DNA from: Hypsibius dujardini
Lineage: Eukaryota > Tardigrada > Eutardigrada > Parachela > Hypsibiidae
Direction of reading: 5' to 3'
DNA: 21,110 bases
NCBI GenBank assembly: GCA_001579985.1
Contig: LRSR01013832.1
Coordinates: 1 to 21,110 of the forward strand
Part shown: positions 1 to 10,320 of the stretch, piece after piece
How positions within the stretch are numbered: the stretch's first letter is position 1
Layout of the letters: the number at the start of each line of letters is the position of its first letter
Notes under the pieces: model-generated
The model's input: the letters and a program-made list of their open reading frames with translations, nothing else
Databases searched by the model: none
Told to the model about the DNA's origin: nothing
Translations under genes and position numbers: made by a program

Positions 1-1242
1 AACTCTTACCAGTGCCAAGTCTGGAGCAATGGATCTCTTCCATATTACATACATACGAGTATATAGCCACAGACTAATACGTCGGGGGAGGATTGCCGGC
101 CTTTTGGCACCCCGATCGACTGGCCGCTTCGTCAGTTTGTCGGTTCGTGTTGCTGCAGTACTCCGTATGCTCTGTAAGGCACCAGAAGTTCACGGCACTC
201 GTCAAGAGCGGCAGTTAGTGGGCAAGCCACGGATTGTGGCCCGCGGATAACCGTCCCCCCCACCACCAATGCAACAGGCCGTGAAATCATCCAGTGCCAT
301 GAAGGGCAGTTCAGTACTTGTATAATACATTGAAGCACCGGAAAGGGGGTATACCTTCAGTGGCGCAGGTCCATCAACAAGACAACTGAAAACAATGAAA
401 TATCTGCAAAGTAGCTCTTTACACTGGATAAAGTAATGAGCAACATTTTTGGGCGTTTCAACCTGATGAAGGTGAAGATCGGAACAGAGAGGCGAATATG
501 TAAACTATACGGTGGTAAACAGTCGCAATGGTGTGAATTACACCACACTACTCTACCCCCGGTACTTGACGGGTGAAGAATCAAAGACACATGCAGATGC
601 GGGTAATGCTGATGTTCAACTATAAGCAACTACAAAGTAGTCGTGTCTCTCGTTTGTCGGATTACGAGTGCTTCCTAAATGTTAAATGGCGCTCTGCCTT
701 CCAACCCGCACAAAGCAAGGCTAAGAAAGTAAACTGACTGAACCACCACACCGGCTGCCTGTCTGTAAGGTATTAGTACGTGATTCGGTCTCGGGGGGTA
801 CGACCTTCGTTTTGAAAGAAAAAACTGGTTTGTTTACTCGGCCGACAAGTTTATACATTACACGGGTGTCTACCCCCGGTAGCGCCGTCCATTGGTGCGG
901 CGTGTGAAGCGCCCACCAACTCATCGTATTATTATCGTAAGACCCCGAGACTGCGAGCGGTGGACAGAGGTCTGGTCACAACCTGAAGACACACACATTT
1001 GGTGCTGAGAGAGTGTGCGAATCACACACACTGCGGAAATATTGACCACTCTCACGGTGGCTTATGAAAGACGACACCTTCCACCCAAAGGAGACGGAGA
1101 GATAAGAGAGGGACAGAGACAGCGAGGAGGTTATGCTGATTCCGTGTTCCGGATCAGTGTGAATGAGTAATTGCCGAGTGACGGTGCCGCTGCGGCAAAA
1201 AAAGTGGTCGCGTCGTGGCTGACCAGTTCCCATGTCCAGGTG

Positions 1243-1275
1243 TCGGTCGATCGGTCGGTCGGTCGGTGTGTGTGT
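1243..1275. repeat. GGTC/TCGG tetranucleotide repeat followed by TG dinucleotides
   Basis: About five units of a TCGG-type tetranucleotide run into a short (TG)n stretch. It lies downstream of the DSTYK stop codon and has no coding meaning. Confidence 0.7.
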
Positions 1276-1318
1276 TGAATGCAATGCCGAAGAATGGAAT
1301 GGCATATGTGGAGAGTAT

Positions 1319-1324
1319 TTTATT
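1319..1324 (-). promoter_or_regulatory. candidate polyadenylation signal of the DSTYK gene
   Basis: On the minus strand this reads AATAAA, about 140 nt beyond the DSTYK stop codon at 1463-1465. It is the first AATAAA I find in that direction and the distance is reasonable for a 3' UTR. The surroundings are AT-rich, so a chance match is possible. Confidence 0.35.
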
Positions 1325-1462
1325 TTTAAAAAAGGTTGCAGGCATGCAAATGGCAAATAAAATAGGAATAAAACCGACGGGTTTAGCGGGATGAAAGACC
1401 GAAAACAGCAGAACTGGATAAAAAAAGGCGATAATTGGAAGCGGGAAGGTAAAACAACATGA

Positions 1463-1727
1463 TCATTGACTCAGAATGTCCACTTCGACGTAGGGACTGC
1501 CACTGGGACTGCCGACCACGACTTCTTTCTGCCGGATCACCGTGTTTGTCTGACAGCCGCGTTTGTAGTTGCTGTGGATTTCGCGAAGTTTCGGCTCGAT
1601 GTAGCCGGGAAGGGGGCGGAGATAGGGCTCGCTGGACCTGGTGGTCAGGAGGGAGGGGCATAAGGGAAAAAGTTCATTCGCACTTGCTCGAGATAGTGAC
1701 ACAGAACAGACACACAGACACAGATAA

Positions 1728-1758
<31 letters not shown>

Positions 1759-4463
1759 GGTGCGAGAAAAACAAAAGCTGGAAATTGCATGTGCGCTCGG
1801 ACGTACCAGCAGGCGTTCATTAGGTTCCAGCACTGCTCATCAAAGTACGGCATCCGTTCCGGTCTAATTCCTGCATAACAACCCGCATATACAGGCATGG
1901 TGTAATTACAGGCTACCTTCGCTCCGACACTACGCGCACTCTCATCGTCTTCGTCACGCGGGACTGAACATTGTGGAACGCAAAAAGTGGTGTGGCTGTG
2001 TGTCTGATCTTTCGTCTGGCAGTGAGTGTGTGGGTAATTACCTTTCCGGACGGAGCACTTGAGCATGTCCTTAGACATGGACGGCTCGAAGACAGTCGGC
2101 AATTTCACGGTGCCGGTGCAGAGAAACCAGAATAGGATTCCGAATGCGTAAATGTCCACGGAATGGTCGTAGTGCCGGCCGGTGAAAATTTCCGGGGCCA
2201 TATGGATGGGAGTGCCTGAAAAAGAGCATAGCATGTGAAGAGAGACGTTCAGGACACGGGACAACCGCAACACGATCGAATGTAAACTGACTTAAAACAA
2301 TAGACCAGTTCAACGTTAACGTACCAACTATGCTTCCAGACAGCATGGCTTCCGGCTTACAGAATCCGAGATCTGTGAGCTTGGCCCGATAGCTCTTGTC
2401 CAACTGCAGGAGAACCAGTACGAGATTAGATAAAAAATACACTTGAAAGACTTCATCGAGTGTGATGAAATACCATTTAGCTTTGACTTCTTACCAGAAC
2501 ATTTTTCAGCTTGATATCTCGGTGAACGAGGCCTTGGCTGTGGAGGAATCGGACGCCTTCAATCACCTGTACAAGTAGGTTGTTGCGAAAATGATTCTTG
2601 GTGGGGCTCATGCAGTGACGATCAACAACAGGCTGGCTGCTGATCAGCTTACGTCAATTGCGATCTGAAGCCGAGAACCCCAAGGCACGCCGGTCTTCAA
2701 AGCGGCGTGGAGATCCCTGGGCAGTCGCTCCATGATGAAGAGGACGGCTGGACCGGAGGTTGCGCCACCGTCACCGTAGGTGTAGTCGATGATGCTGCCG
2801 TAGAGACTGATGATACGAGGATGCTTGGGAACTCCACTGAACAAATAGCAAAAAAAGGAAGTCATAATTCAGACCATTACGGAATTTAGACGGACAAGGT
2901 GTAACGAATCCGACGAAAAGAACTATTACGAAGAACGACATCCTACCGAGTGAAGTAGAATTCCATGGCGAGATCGTTCCAATGCTTATCATCCGGTGGA
3001 ACCACCGACTTGACCGCACACGGCGAGAAACCCGCCCAGGAATCACATGAGTACACCACACCGTACTGACCGCGTCCAATCTCCCGCCCAACTCGCGGAT
3101 TGCCGTGGACAATGAGATCCTTCCTGGAAGAACGACTTCATCACACGTGGGACCAAATGATAGTGAATAATTACTTAAAACTAAACAAAAATTCACATAA
3201 AATATTTTATAATTATTAAGATTTTAATAAAAGAGTTTAAATACGTATGCTTTAAATATTTTCGTTAAATTTAAAAAATAAAATAATAATTTAAATAATT
3301 TAAATATCTTATTAAAATCAATAATGATAGAATGTACACACATGGCCACAATTTTGGGTGGCAGACTTTAAGCCAGAAAGGGTAGTCCAAGTTCGAGCCG
3401 AATTAAGTCACCGCGCGCACTCGCTCTTGACCACGGCTGACTATGCAGCCTTTACTCAATTGATCGATTGATTGAACTTGTTTATTTTGGCGGAATTTAG
3501 AGCAGCTTGCTCAATCTCATTTTCCCGCTGGGCCGGGCATGAAATCAAACATACAGGAGAAAGCAGTGGCAAGTTCTAGCCAAGAGTGGCTCAAACTTAG
3601 ACCACCCTGATGGCTCGAACTCTGTCACCCAAAATTGTGGCCATGTGTGTAGGACTCTTACATGCTGGCGCTCTCCAGGGCTAATTTGGAAATTTTCGGC
3701 GAATGCAGTCGGCGCACATTCAACCGCTTCTGCTCCATCTTCTCTAGCCGATCGGCGTGCTTGCACTCCAGCTGTCGGATGGACAGCAGGAAGACATCAT
3801 GAGCATGCCGCAGCCGGTCACGGAACTGCGAGCAAATATTCTTGGCAAGTTTGGGCGCGGACAATGAGGTCATCATCTCATCTGCAATCAACCGCTTCCA
3901 CGAGTTGTCAATCCGATCCGCCGGCGTCCAACGCAGCGACTGTAGGAAGGTGCGCAAACGTTCGTACAGGAGGTGGGACACAGAGGAGCTTGTGGCGGCG
4001 TTCAGGTGGATCTGATAAGCGGCGTTGAAAATCTGCTTGAGCGCATTTGCCGCGGACGGGTAGTTGCTGTCGCCCGTCAGCTCTAAGCTTTCCAAGCACC
4101 GGCATAAGGTTCCTGGAGAACAGTCATTCAATATTGACGGCATTTCAGATGGAATTTGATTATTCCAATAAAGTTTACCAATGCAAATCTCCCGAAGACA
4201 GTTAACGGAACCGATCAGTTTGCCAGCAACTGCGCAGTTGATTTTGGACAGGATAAGATCACGGATTTCTTCCGTGCAAATTTGCAGCTCCTTCGCCGTC
4301 TGGATGTTTTCCTGGCCCTCCGAAAAGTCAACATCTACAAGACAGACAGATGTTAAACAAATGAAGGCGAAAATTCTGAAATTCCAGGACTGCTGGCCTC
4401 CAAATTTGTTCAGACAGGTACATGTGCGTGCGCAGGATAAGAGACGGAGGCTTAGATAAACCG

Positions 4464-4504
<41 letters not shown>

Positions 4505-6628
4505 CGACAGACCGATAGGCAGATAGCCAAATAGGACTGACAGGCATGCAGGCAAGCAGGCAGGCAAGCAGGCAGGCAAACAGAAAGACAGACAAACAAA
4601 CAAACAAGCATTCAGGCAGACATTTACTTTGGAATTGGAATGCTTCCGCTTCATCCAATAACGGTTCACGAATATTGTCCACTGTTTCTTGTATGATCTT
4701 CTCAATTTCCTCCTGTTTCTTATTGGCAATGCTGCTGAGATTGTCGTACAACTCGATCTCCTTGGTGCGGACGTACATCAGTCGTCGCGGAGTAATGAGT
4801 GCATCTCGGGCAATGTCGAATGATATGTTTGTAAACATTTTGAGTGTCCGCTCTAGACCCACGAAATAAAATGAATCCATTGCACATAAAGTGTGAAGTG
4901 GAAAAACATTCAGGGTGTTCGGTAACCGAAACTGACCGTGGATGCTGTACAGGCAAGAACCAACTTCGAGGAGCTTGGCTGACAGCACTTTCTTCGCAAA
5001 CGTCACAATGGAATGCACAGGAGTGTCGCCATAGACCAACTCACTCTCCCGGAGGGAAACGTTCCGGTCTTTTCTCCGCTCGAGATCTTCAATCGGCAGG
5101 TCCAAGTAGCCCAGGTTCATGAGTTGTTGGAACACGCCGCCGGCGGCGTCCTGTCGCGGCACCACATCGGGGCTGAGGGAGGGGCATAGGCTACAGGAAA
5201 AGTTAAATTTCGCAGCTAAATTTCGTGTACGAATTAAATGGAGCATTTAGTCTTGCATTTACAATGCACTTACATAGGAGGCTCTCCGTCTGAGCAGAGG
5301 TACAAAATGGACGAATGAGGGGATAATCTTTTATGTTCCGCCAAATATTCCAGATCCTACAACTCCAAATATGTACGTGAATGATGACAAAAACGACATT
5401 CCAGGCTGCTAATTAGCCTGGATGACTATATTTGTTTCTTCACCTGCCTAGTTATCTATGTATCTGTGTGTCCGACTGTTTCTGTGTGTGTGTGTGTCTG
5501 TGTGTGTGTGTCTGTGTGTGTGTGTCTGTGTGTCTGTGTCTGTGTGTCTGTGTCTGTGTGTCTGTGTCTGTGTCTGTCTCCGTGTCTGTGTCTGTGTCTG
5601 TGTCTGTGTCTGTGTCTGTCTGTCTGTCTGTCTGCCAGTTTCCCTGCCTGCTTGCCTTGTCTCTCCTCCTTTTTTTAGGTCTGTTTATCTGCCTGTCTAG
5701 ACTGAATTTACCAGGTCAGAGAGAGTTTGGCCGCTGAGGACGTAAATGTAAACCGGCAGCGCTCCCTCGGTACACTTCCGGAAAACCGGCTCGATTCCAC
5801 CGTGGTGCTGGCTTGGCGAGACAATGATCCGCCAACCGGACATCAGAAAGTCATGGGACAGGCTGATCTCCAACACCGCGCTCCCGGCGGCCGAGTCACT
5901 GACATGCGCATTCTAGAGTAAGAACAACAACGTGAACCACTTAGCAAAGGGGGTTGCTTTCTCCTGCCAAAAATCAGCGGGTAACAGAAAAACAAAGAAA
6001 GGTGTCAAATTTTTGACAGGATTAGCCATAAAAGACTCCACACACACTTTTTGAGTCCATTTGTCACATGGCTGCCTGAAGCTTACCGCACCTTTAAAAT
6101 AAAGTCATCGAACGGTACGGTCTCCTTGTCCTTATTGTTGCCGGTCCCAGCGACACCTCCGACGCGGGCCAACTTCGCATCGACCACCTCAAAGTTTCCA
6201 GCAAGTGATAAACTGAACGTCTTCTGGAGTCCATAAATAATTCGCAGCATTCGCCATCCGTCCGGAGAGTCTACATTTCGGGAGGGGAGATAATGAAAAA
6301 ATGCCGGGAAAACCGGTTACTCAATTACTCACAAACACTGGTGTGAATCCTTGTCTATCATTAGTTCTATCTGCCTGTCAGCCGGACAATGGGGTTAGGA
6401 ATTCTATTAATTTTTTAAGCAATATAAGGCTTATGAGTGCTTCACGACCATCCATTTCACGTCTATTGTCTGTGGAACTTTTCACCGATATTTACAGCTG
6501 TATGTCTATGTGCCTACCAAACAGTTTCTTGCCTGTCTGTGCCTACATTCACATATTTGGACCGGTATGTGTATATAGGAGGCAGTTTTCAACTTGTCTA
6601 TTTGTCTGTTTATCTGTCTGTCTGCCCA

Positions 6629-6662
<34 letters not shown>

Positions 6663-7646
6663 TGTCTGTCTGTCTGTCTATATTTTGCACATATCTCTCC
6701 AAGTGTCAGCCTGTCCGATTCTTGTCTGTCTATACCGTATTCCCCCGATCTCAAGGGACACTTTTTTGCCCTACCAGTCAATTTGATCCACCCCGGATCT
6801 TATCTGTTCATGACCGTTTGCTATTGTTTACCTACAATCAATCAATCAACTGATTCAGTTTGTGCGTCAAGTAATTCCGCGTAATCAATCAATCAATCGG
6901 TGCCAAGCTGGGCTTAAATTTCAACCAATCACGACACAGTGAATCCGATGGAACAGTCAACCGATGACTGGAGGGGGTGGGGCTTAACTGTCCCTTGAGA
7001 TCGGGGGAATGCGGTACTTAATTTTGCCCCTGTCTGATTATGTCTCTGTCTGGGTATTTTTCTTTGAATCTATCTGTTTGCCTGTTATTATTCTTTTCTG
7101 ACTGCTTCATTTCACGAGATTCATTTTCCACATTAATAACCATGAAGCCCGGCTTTTGACGCGGTTCTACTCACACCTCCTACCTGTCAGGTTTGGCGGT
7201 AGGAAGGGCTGCCCGAGCAGTGCATTAACGACGGCCAATTTAGCGGCGTAATCTTGCCCGAGGACGATGACGGAGGGCGCTCGTTCGGTGACCTGCTGAA
7301 CAAGCTGTTCCTCTGCGCGTAAAATCGCCACATTAGCCAGAAACTCTAGGGAAGATGTGCACACACATATGTAGATGGTCAGAATAGTGAAACGAAACAA
7401 AATGTAAGGGAGAGGGGAAATTCGGCAAAAATTGTTCCGGTTTACTCACAAATCATGAAACACATCCATAATCGTTTGACGGACAATAAAAGCTCTCAGT
7501 GTTTACTACTAGTATGATATACCTGCATCAAACTGCTCACTCTGCATCAGCTCCCGTAGCGCACTCTTGGTATCGCGAAAGTTCTGCCGTAGGAGTTTGC
7601 ATATTTTAAGGTACTTCCGAATTTCTTGCGCCAGACTGGCCGACAT
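1463..7646 (-). CDS. DSTYK: Dual serine/threonine and tyrosine protein kinase (DSTYK/RIPK5), complete, 15 coding exons
   Basis: Exons in transcription order: 7646-7523, 7345-7184, 6270-6092, 5912-5712, 5356-5274, 5172-4937, 4852-4628, 4334-3662, 3123-2947, 2836-2653, 2566-2495, 2403-2325, 2215-2042, 1870-1807, 1637-1463. All junctions are GT-AG and all phases agree, giving 2808 nt (935 residues; human is about 929). The ATG has a strong context (ACC before, no earlier ATG in frame) and aligns with the helical vertebrate N-terminus. Residues about 60-250 look like a dynamin-type G domain with degenerate motifs: GQDYAAKL at 71-78 where the P-loop should be, and VSPS at 186-189 where DTPG is expected. 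Residues 260-627 are mostly helical. The kinase domain starts near 639: glycine loop GRGQYG 644-649, AVK lysine K666, probable helix-C glutamate E682, HRD 763-765, DLG 783-785, APE 805-807. The catalytic residues are intact, so it should be active. Intron 6 is 84 nt and stop-free. Introns 2 and 8 carry MITE-like elements; introns 2, 4, 7 and 14 carry microsatellites. The family is linked to FGF/ERK signalling and cell death in vertebrates; its role here is inferred only from orthology. Confidence 0.95.
1701..1759. repeat. CAGA microsatellite in DSTYK intron 14
   Basis: A (CAGA)n tract, purest at 1728-1759, with a degenerate CACAGA lead-in. It lies in the last intron (1638-1806) of the kinase gene, where the coding strand reads TCTG. 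Translation gives only low-complexity Cys-Leu-Ser-Val or Asp-Arg-Gln-Thr repeats. Confidence 0.9.
3175..3330. repeat. AT-rich island in DSTYK intron 8
   Basis: About 150 bp consisting almost wholly of A and T, rich in TTTAAAT and AATAATTTAAAT-like words. It sits between the exon 9 acceptor and the TIR element at 3337. A second island of similar composition lies at 10075-10320, and both contain TTTAAATACG. I see no open frame or terminal structure of its own. Confidence 0.6.
3337..3649. mobile_element. MITE-like TIR element A, TA target duplication, DSTYK intron 8
   Basis: A 313-bp segment whose two ends are inverted copies of each other. The outermost part, CACACATGGCCACAATTTTG, is identical on both ends, and similarity continues with scattered mismatches to about 65 bp, including a TTCGAGCC-type stretch. 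The element is flanked by TA on both sides (3335-3336 and 3650-3651), as expected for Tc1/mariner-type insertions. The interior has no transposase frame, so it is non-autonomous. Its right end lies ten nucleotides plus the TA from the 5' splice site of intron 8. Confidence 0.82.
4463..4621. repeat. CAGA/CAGG compound microsatellite in DSTYK intron 7
   Basis: A mixed tract of CAGA, CAGG, CAAG, AAAC and CCGA tetranucleotides, which reads TCTG/CCTG on the kinase coding strand. It fills roughly half of intron 7 (4335-4627) and ends about seven nucleotides from the 5' splice site at 4627. Confidence 0.9.
5481..5634. repeat. TG/TGTGTC/TGTC microsatellite in DSTYK intron 4
   Basis: The tract grades from (TG)n to (TGTGTC)n and (TGTCTG)n and ends in (TCTG)n. 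Here the plus strand carries TCTG, so on the kinase coding strand it is the CAGA orientation, opposite to the tracts in introns 7 and 14. The lengths of all three units make it a likely polymorphic site. Confidence 0.92.
6594..6680. repeat. TCTG/CCTG microsatellite in DSTYK intron 2
   Basis: (TCTG)n and (CCTG)n blocks in the order TGTC-rich, TGCC-rich, TGTC-rich. A degenerate TCTG-rich sequence continues up to the MITE at 6735 and resumes after it (7025-7090), so the MITE appears to have landed inside an older, larger tract. Confidence 0.9.
6735..7014. mobile_element. MITE-like TIR element B, copy 1, TA target duplication, DSTYK intron 2
   Basis: A 280-bp element with 26-bp terminal inverted repeats that differ at one base. 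The left end begins CCGTATTCCCCCGATCTC and the inverted right end begins CCGCATTCCCCCGATCTC; both continue AAGGGACA. TA flanks both sides (6733-6734 and 7015-7016). The interior holds ATCAATCAATC tracts and no coding frame. A more worn relative with the core TCAAGGGTCGATT lies at 9521-9790. Confidence 0.82.
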
Positions 7647-8930
7647 GGTGCCAGATACGGTTGATTGATTGCTTGATTGACTGACGATCGCCACTTCGTC
7701 TAAACTGCGTACGAACAATAATAAACTATTATCACCAAATTCGTTTTCTTCAGCTTCATGAATCAGAAATGCACTTACGCTATATATACTTAGTTCGAAT
7801 GTAATCCATCACATCGAAACAGATCCATTTCAGTAATTCGATGATAATTCCGAAATCAATGCTCAACCGCCGGCTGCTTGATTGACTGATTTGTGTGTTG
7901 GAAAACGAATTAATTTCCCGCTATTGCTTGATTGATTGATTGTCTAATTGCTTCGATAAAAGTCCGATAGACTGAAAAAATAAAGATACATTACCAAAAA
8001 TCCACGTTTCTTAGCATCCAATGGCCCAAACGAAAGCAGCAAATACTCACGCACCGAAGGAAACTATTTTCACAGCCACCTGTTGCATCGAAAACTGTTT
8101 TTATGGAGTAAAAAAAGATGCACAAGAAATCGATAATCCGATCTTTGCTTTCCATATACTCCTTCACTGACGCTTATGATCCGAATTCGAAAACGAATTG
8201 AAAGCAAATAACGGGTGATACTGCAGTCGTAGCTGGTAATCAATTGATGCGCAGGAGAAAAAAGTGAAGAGTTTGTTTTTCTTTGAACAGCTGATAAGGC
8301 TGGTTTGAACCGATCGGCTCACCAAAAGTGAAAATTTTTGCCGGGACAATGGTAGGCCGATTAGTTGAAAACTATTCTAGTTGACCGGAAGTTGGGATGA
8401 AACTGAACTGTTTTAAGACCTTAAAATTGAGCATCAGCAGAAAATTATTCCACACAATTTCCAAAGAGAAATCACCGTCAAATGTTGAATGTTGTGAGGA
8501 CACAGCAATAAAATTAATTGAATGCAAACGTGCTCTCCTCTGCGGGTCGTAGTTACAATAGAGCTCGCGCGAGAGGAAGAAAAAGCCTCGCAGAGAGTGT
8601 CCCCGCAGGCTGATTTGCAACCAACACAACAACAAAAAGAAAGGGGGGAGACTATTTGTGAGATTTTTTCCATGATTCATCACGGTTTCACGAAATGGTC
8701 TGATACGAATGCTTAAATATCGCGCAAGGATCGTGCGAAAACAACAACCGCGCCGCCGCCGGACACGACACGACTTTCGAATTGTCAGTGATAATTTTGT
8801 CTCCTACGTACAATGCACCGCTACTCGCGCTGAAATTACTAGTAATAATGCAACACCCTCGCAGCATGCTTCGAGTCCCAGTAATCGACACATCTCGATG
8901 GGGGTCGATTCAAACTTCGAACATTTCTGC

Positions 8931-9005
8931 AAAAAAAACTACTTTTTTAGGCACTCGAGCCGGTCACAAAAAAAACTGTTCTTTTTTAGGCACTCGAGCC
9001 GAGCA
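8931..9005. repeat. Two-copy 37-38 bp tandem repeat
   Basis: Two adjacent copies of a unit made of an A8 run, a short CT-rich piece with a T6 run, and the shared word TTTTTTAGGCACTCGAGCCG, ending GTCAC in copy one and AGCAC in copy two. The copies differ by a few bases and one or two indels. It lies directly before the fold-back element at 9060. No function is evident. Confidence 0.8.
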
Positions 9006-9059
9006 CCTCTCTGAAGATGCCTCAAGCTCAAACACTTTATGCTTCTCATCGGCCGCAAA

Positions 9060-9476
9060 CCAGAGGCGCGTTTCGGTTACCACGGGAGTGGCGACCCAAG
9101 CAAGTCCCCTGGCGGCGTCTCTGAGGGTCCGAAAGGAGTCTGGACACCTGGCACAGTCATTCGGTCCAGAATGTTATTATTGATGAATATATCATTGAAA
9201 AAAATATATCTGGGGTTAATATGATAAAAATAATAGATACTAAATATAGGAAATACATTTTGTGTTAACATTCATTCTAATTTATATACTTGTTTCTTAC
9301 AGTTAATGTTTAATAGTTATCTTAAGTCCAAAAATTGTTTTGTGTTTAGGAATAGAATTTTGGAACGAACGGCATTGCCGGGGGGGGGGGTCCTGGCGTC
9401 TGCTGGACCCTCAGGGGCGCCCTCAGCAAGGGAGTTACTTGGTTTGCCACCTCCGGTAATCAAAACGCGCCTCTGG
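9060..9476. mobile_element. Fold-back element with long inverted arms of about 115 bp
   Basis: The left arm (about 9060-9172) and right arm (about 9357-9476) are inverted copies with roughly three quarters identity by eye. Both start CCAGAGGCGCGTTT from the outside, share a CCTGAGGGTCC-type or CTGAGGGTCC-type block, and surround about 185 bp of AT-rich sequence. A run of ten G lies in the right arm. I find no clean target-site duplication, so the boundaries may be slightly off. It has no transposase frame and could be a non-autonomous DNA transposon or a fold-back repeat. Confidence 0.7.
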
Positions 9477-9520
9477 GTCGCACCAGCATACGGAACACTC
9501 TACGATCTCAATATACGATA

Positions 9521-9790
9521 CTCTATGATCTACGATTTCAAGGGTCGATTATGCCCCACCACCGCTGATTCACATCAAGCTTGAACGAATCGTTCAATTA
9601 CGTTTACTTGTCCGTGAATGGTCCGTTGGTTTTTGCCTGACAGGCTACGCTACCTTGCTTGATTGAAATGATGATTTCGGTTTCAAAATGTTCAAGTCAA
9701 TAAGTTTTAGTGATTCTGAATGAACAGCCAATCGAACGACGGAACGTGTTTTTGGGCCAGACCTAAAATCGACCCTTGAGATCGGGAGCG
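9521..9790. mobile_element. MITE-like TIR element B, copy 2, degraded
   Basis: The ends carry inverted ACGATTTCAAGGGTCGATT (left) and CCGATCTCAAGGGTCGATT (right, inverted), 17 of 19 bases alike. They are also related to the ends of the copy at 6735-7014, which share CGATCTCAAGGG. The right end is followed by TA and the left end is preceded by TA, but the outer left end has picked up extra sequence. The interior shows no coding frame. I read it as an older copy of the same family. Confidence 0.6.
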
Positions 9791-10074
9791 TACTACGTTA
9801 CTGTACAGAGGGCTCACCACTAAAATGTTTTGCTCCCTAATAACAGAGTTTCGCTACTGTAAGCAGAAATTTATTCTCGGACACTGTTTGACATGTTAAG
9901 TGCCTCGGAAGACACTCGGCTCGACCATTCACTGGTACTGTATTTTCACACCTTGATTGATTGACAGCGAATTGCAGCAATTCAATCAACACATCAATCG
10001 AATCGATGTGTCTAAATAATGTGTTTGATTTAAGTTTCAGTAAACTACTACTGCTAAACACATTTAAATCCAAC

Positions 10075-10320
10075 GGAAAATTTTATTTAAATACGAATTT
10101 CATCTTATTTCAGAGAAAAGCCACATTTTCATAATTCAAAATAAGAGTTAAAATAATATACCTTAATATTTAAAGTAAATTTACTGATTTGAATTAAAAT
10201 ATGTTTAAAATATCGATTTATATTTTTGGGAGCTTACAAAAAAAAATATATTTATTTAAAATGAAAGACCGATTTTTGAATATTTAAAATAACTTTAAAT
10301 CTATTTAAAAAACAATGCTT
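10075..10320. repeat. AT-rich island upstream of CAPZA
   Basis: About 245 bp dominated by A and T, with repeated TATTTAAA and TTTAAAT words and a run of nine or more A. No frame or terminal repeats are visible. It resembles the island at 3175-3330 in composition and shares TTTAAATACG with it. It could be a matrix-type or replication-type AT-rich block, but nothing specific supports that. Confidence 0.55.

Larger units (their letters stand above)
1..1462. other. 3' flank of DSTYK, no recognised gene
   Basis: I see no exon with convincing similarity to a known protein on either strand. The open frames are short and lack conserved motifs. The stretch includes a short GGTC/TCGG repeat and a possible polyadenylation signal for the minus-strand kinase. 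A 12-bp sequence, CTACCCCCGGTA, occurs twice (near 553 and near 867) without further shared flank. The part just below 1463 is probably the 3' UTR of the kinase gene. Confidence 0.6.

Noticed and set aside
553-880. 12-bp direct repeat CTACCCCCGGTA
   Set aside because: The similarity stops at the 12 bases and no element structure surrounds it.
3385-3635. tRNA-like B-box (AGTTCGAGCC) in element A, suggesting a SINE
   Set aside because: No A-box at the right spacing and no cloverleaf; the word is part of the terminal inverted repeat.
4328-5246. Long Cys-Leu-Ser-Val and Asp-Arg-Gln-Thr repeat proteins here and at other microsatellites (1700s, 5481-5634, 6594-6680, 18125-18425, 19310-19560, 20461-20600)
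   Set aside because: They are translations of TCTG/CAGA tetranucleotide repeats inside introns of recognised genes and occur in all frames.
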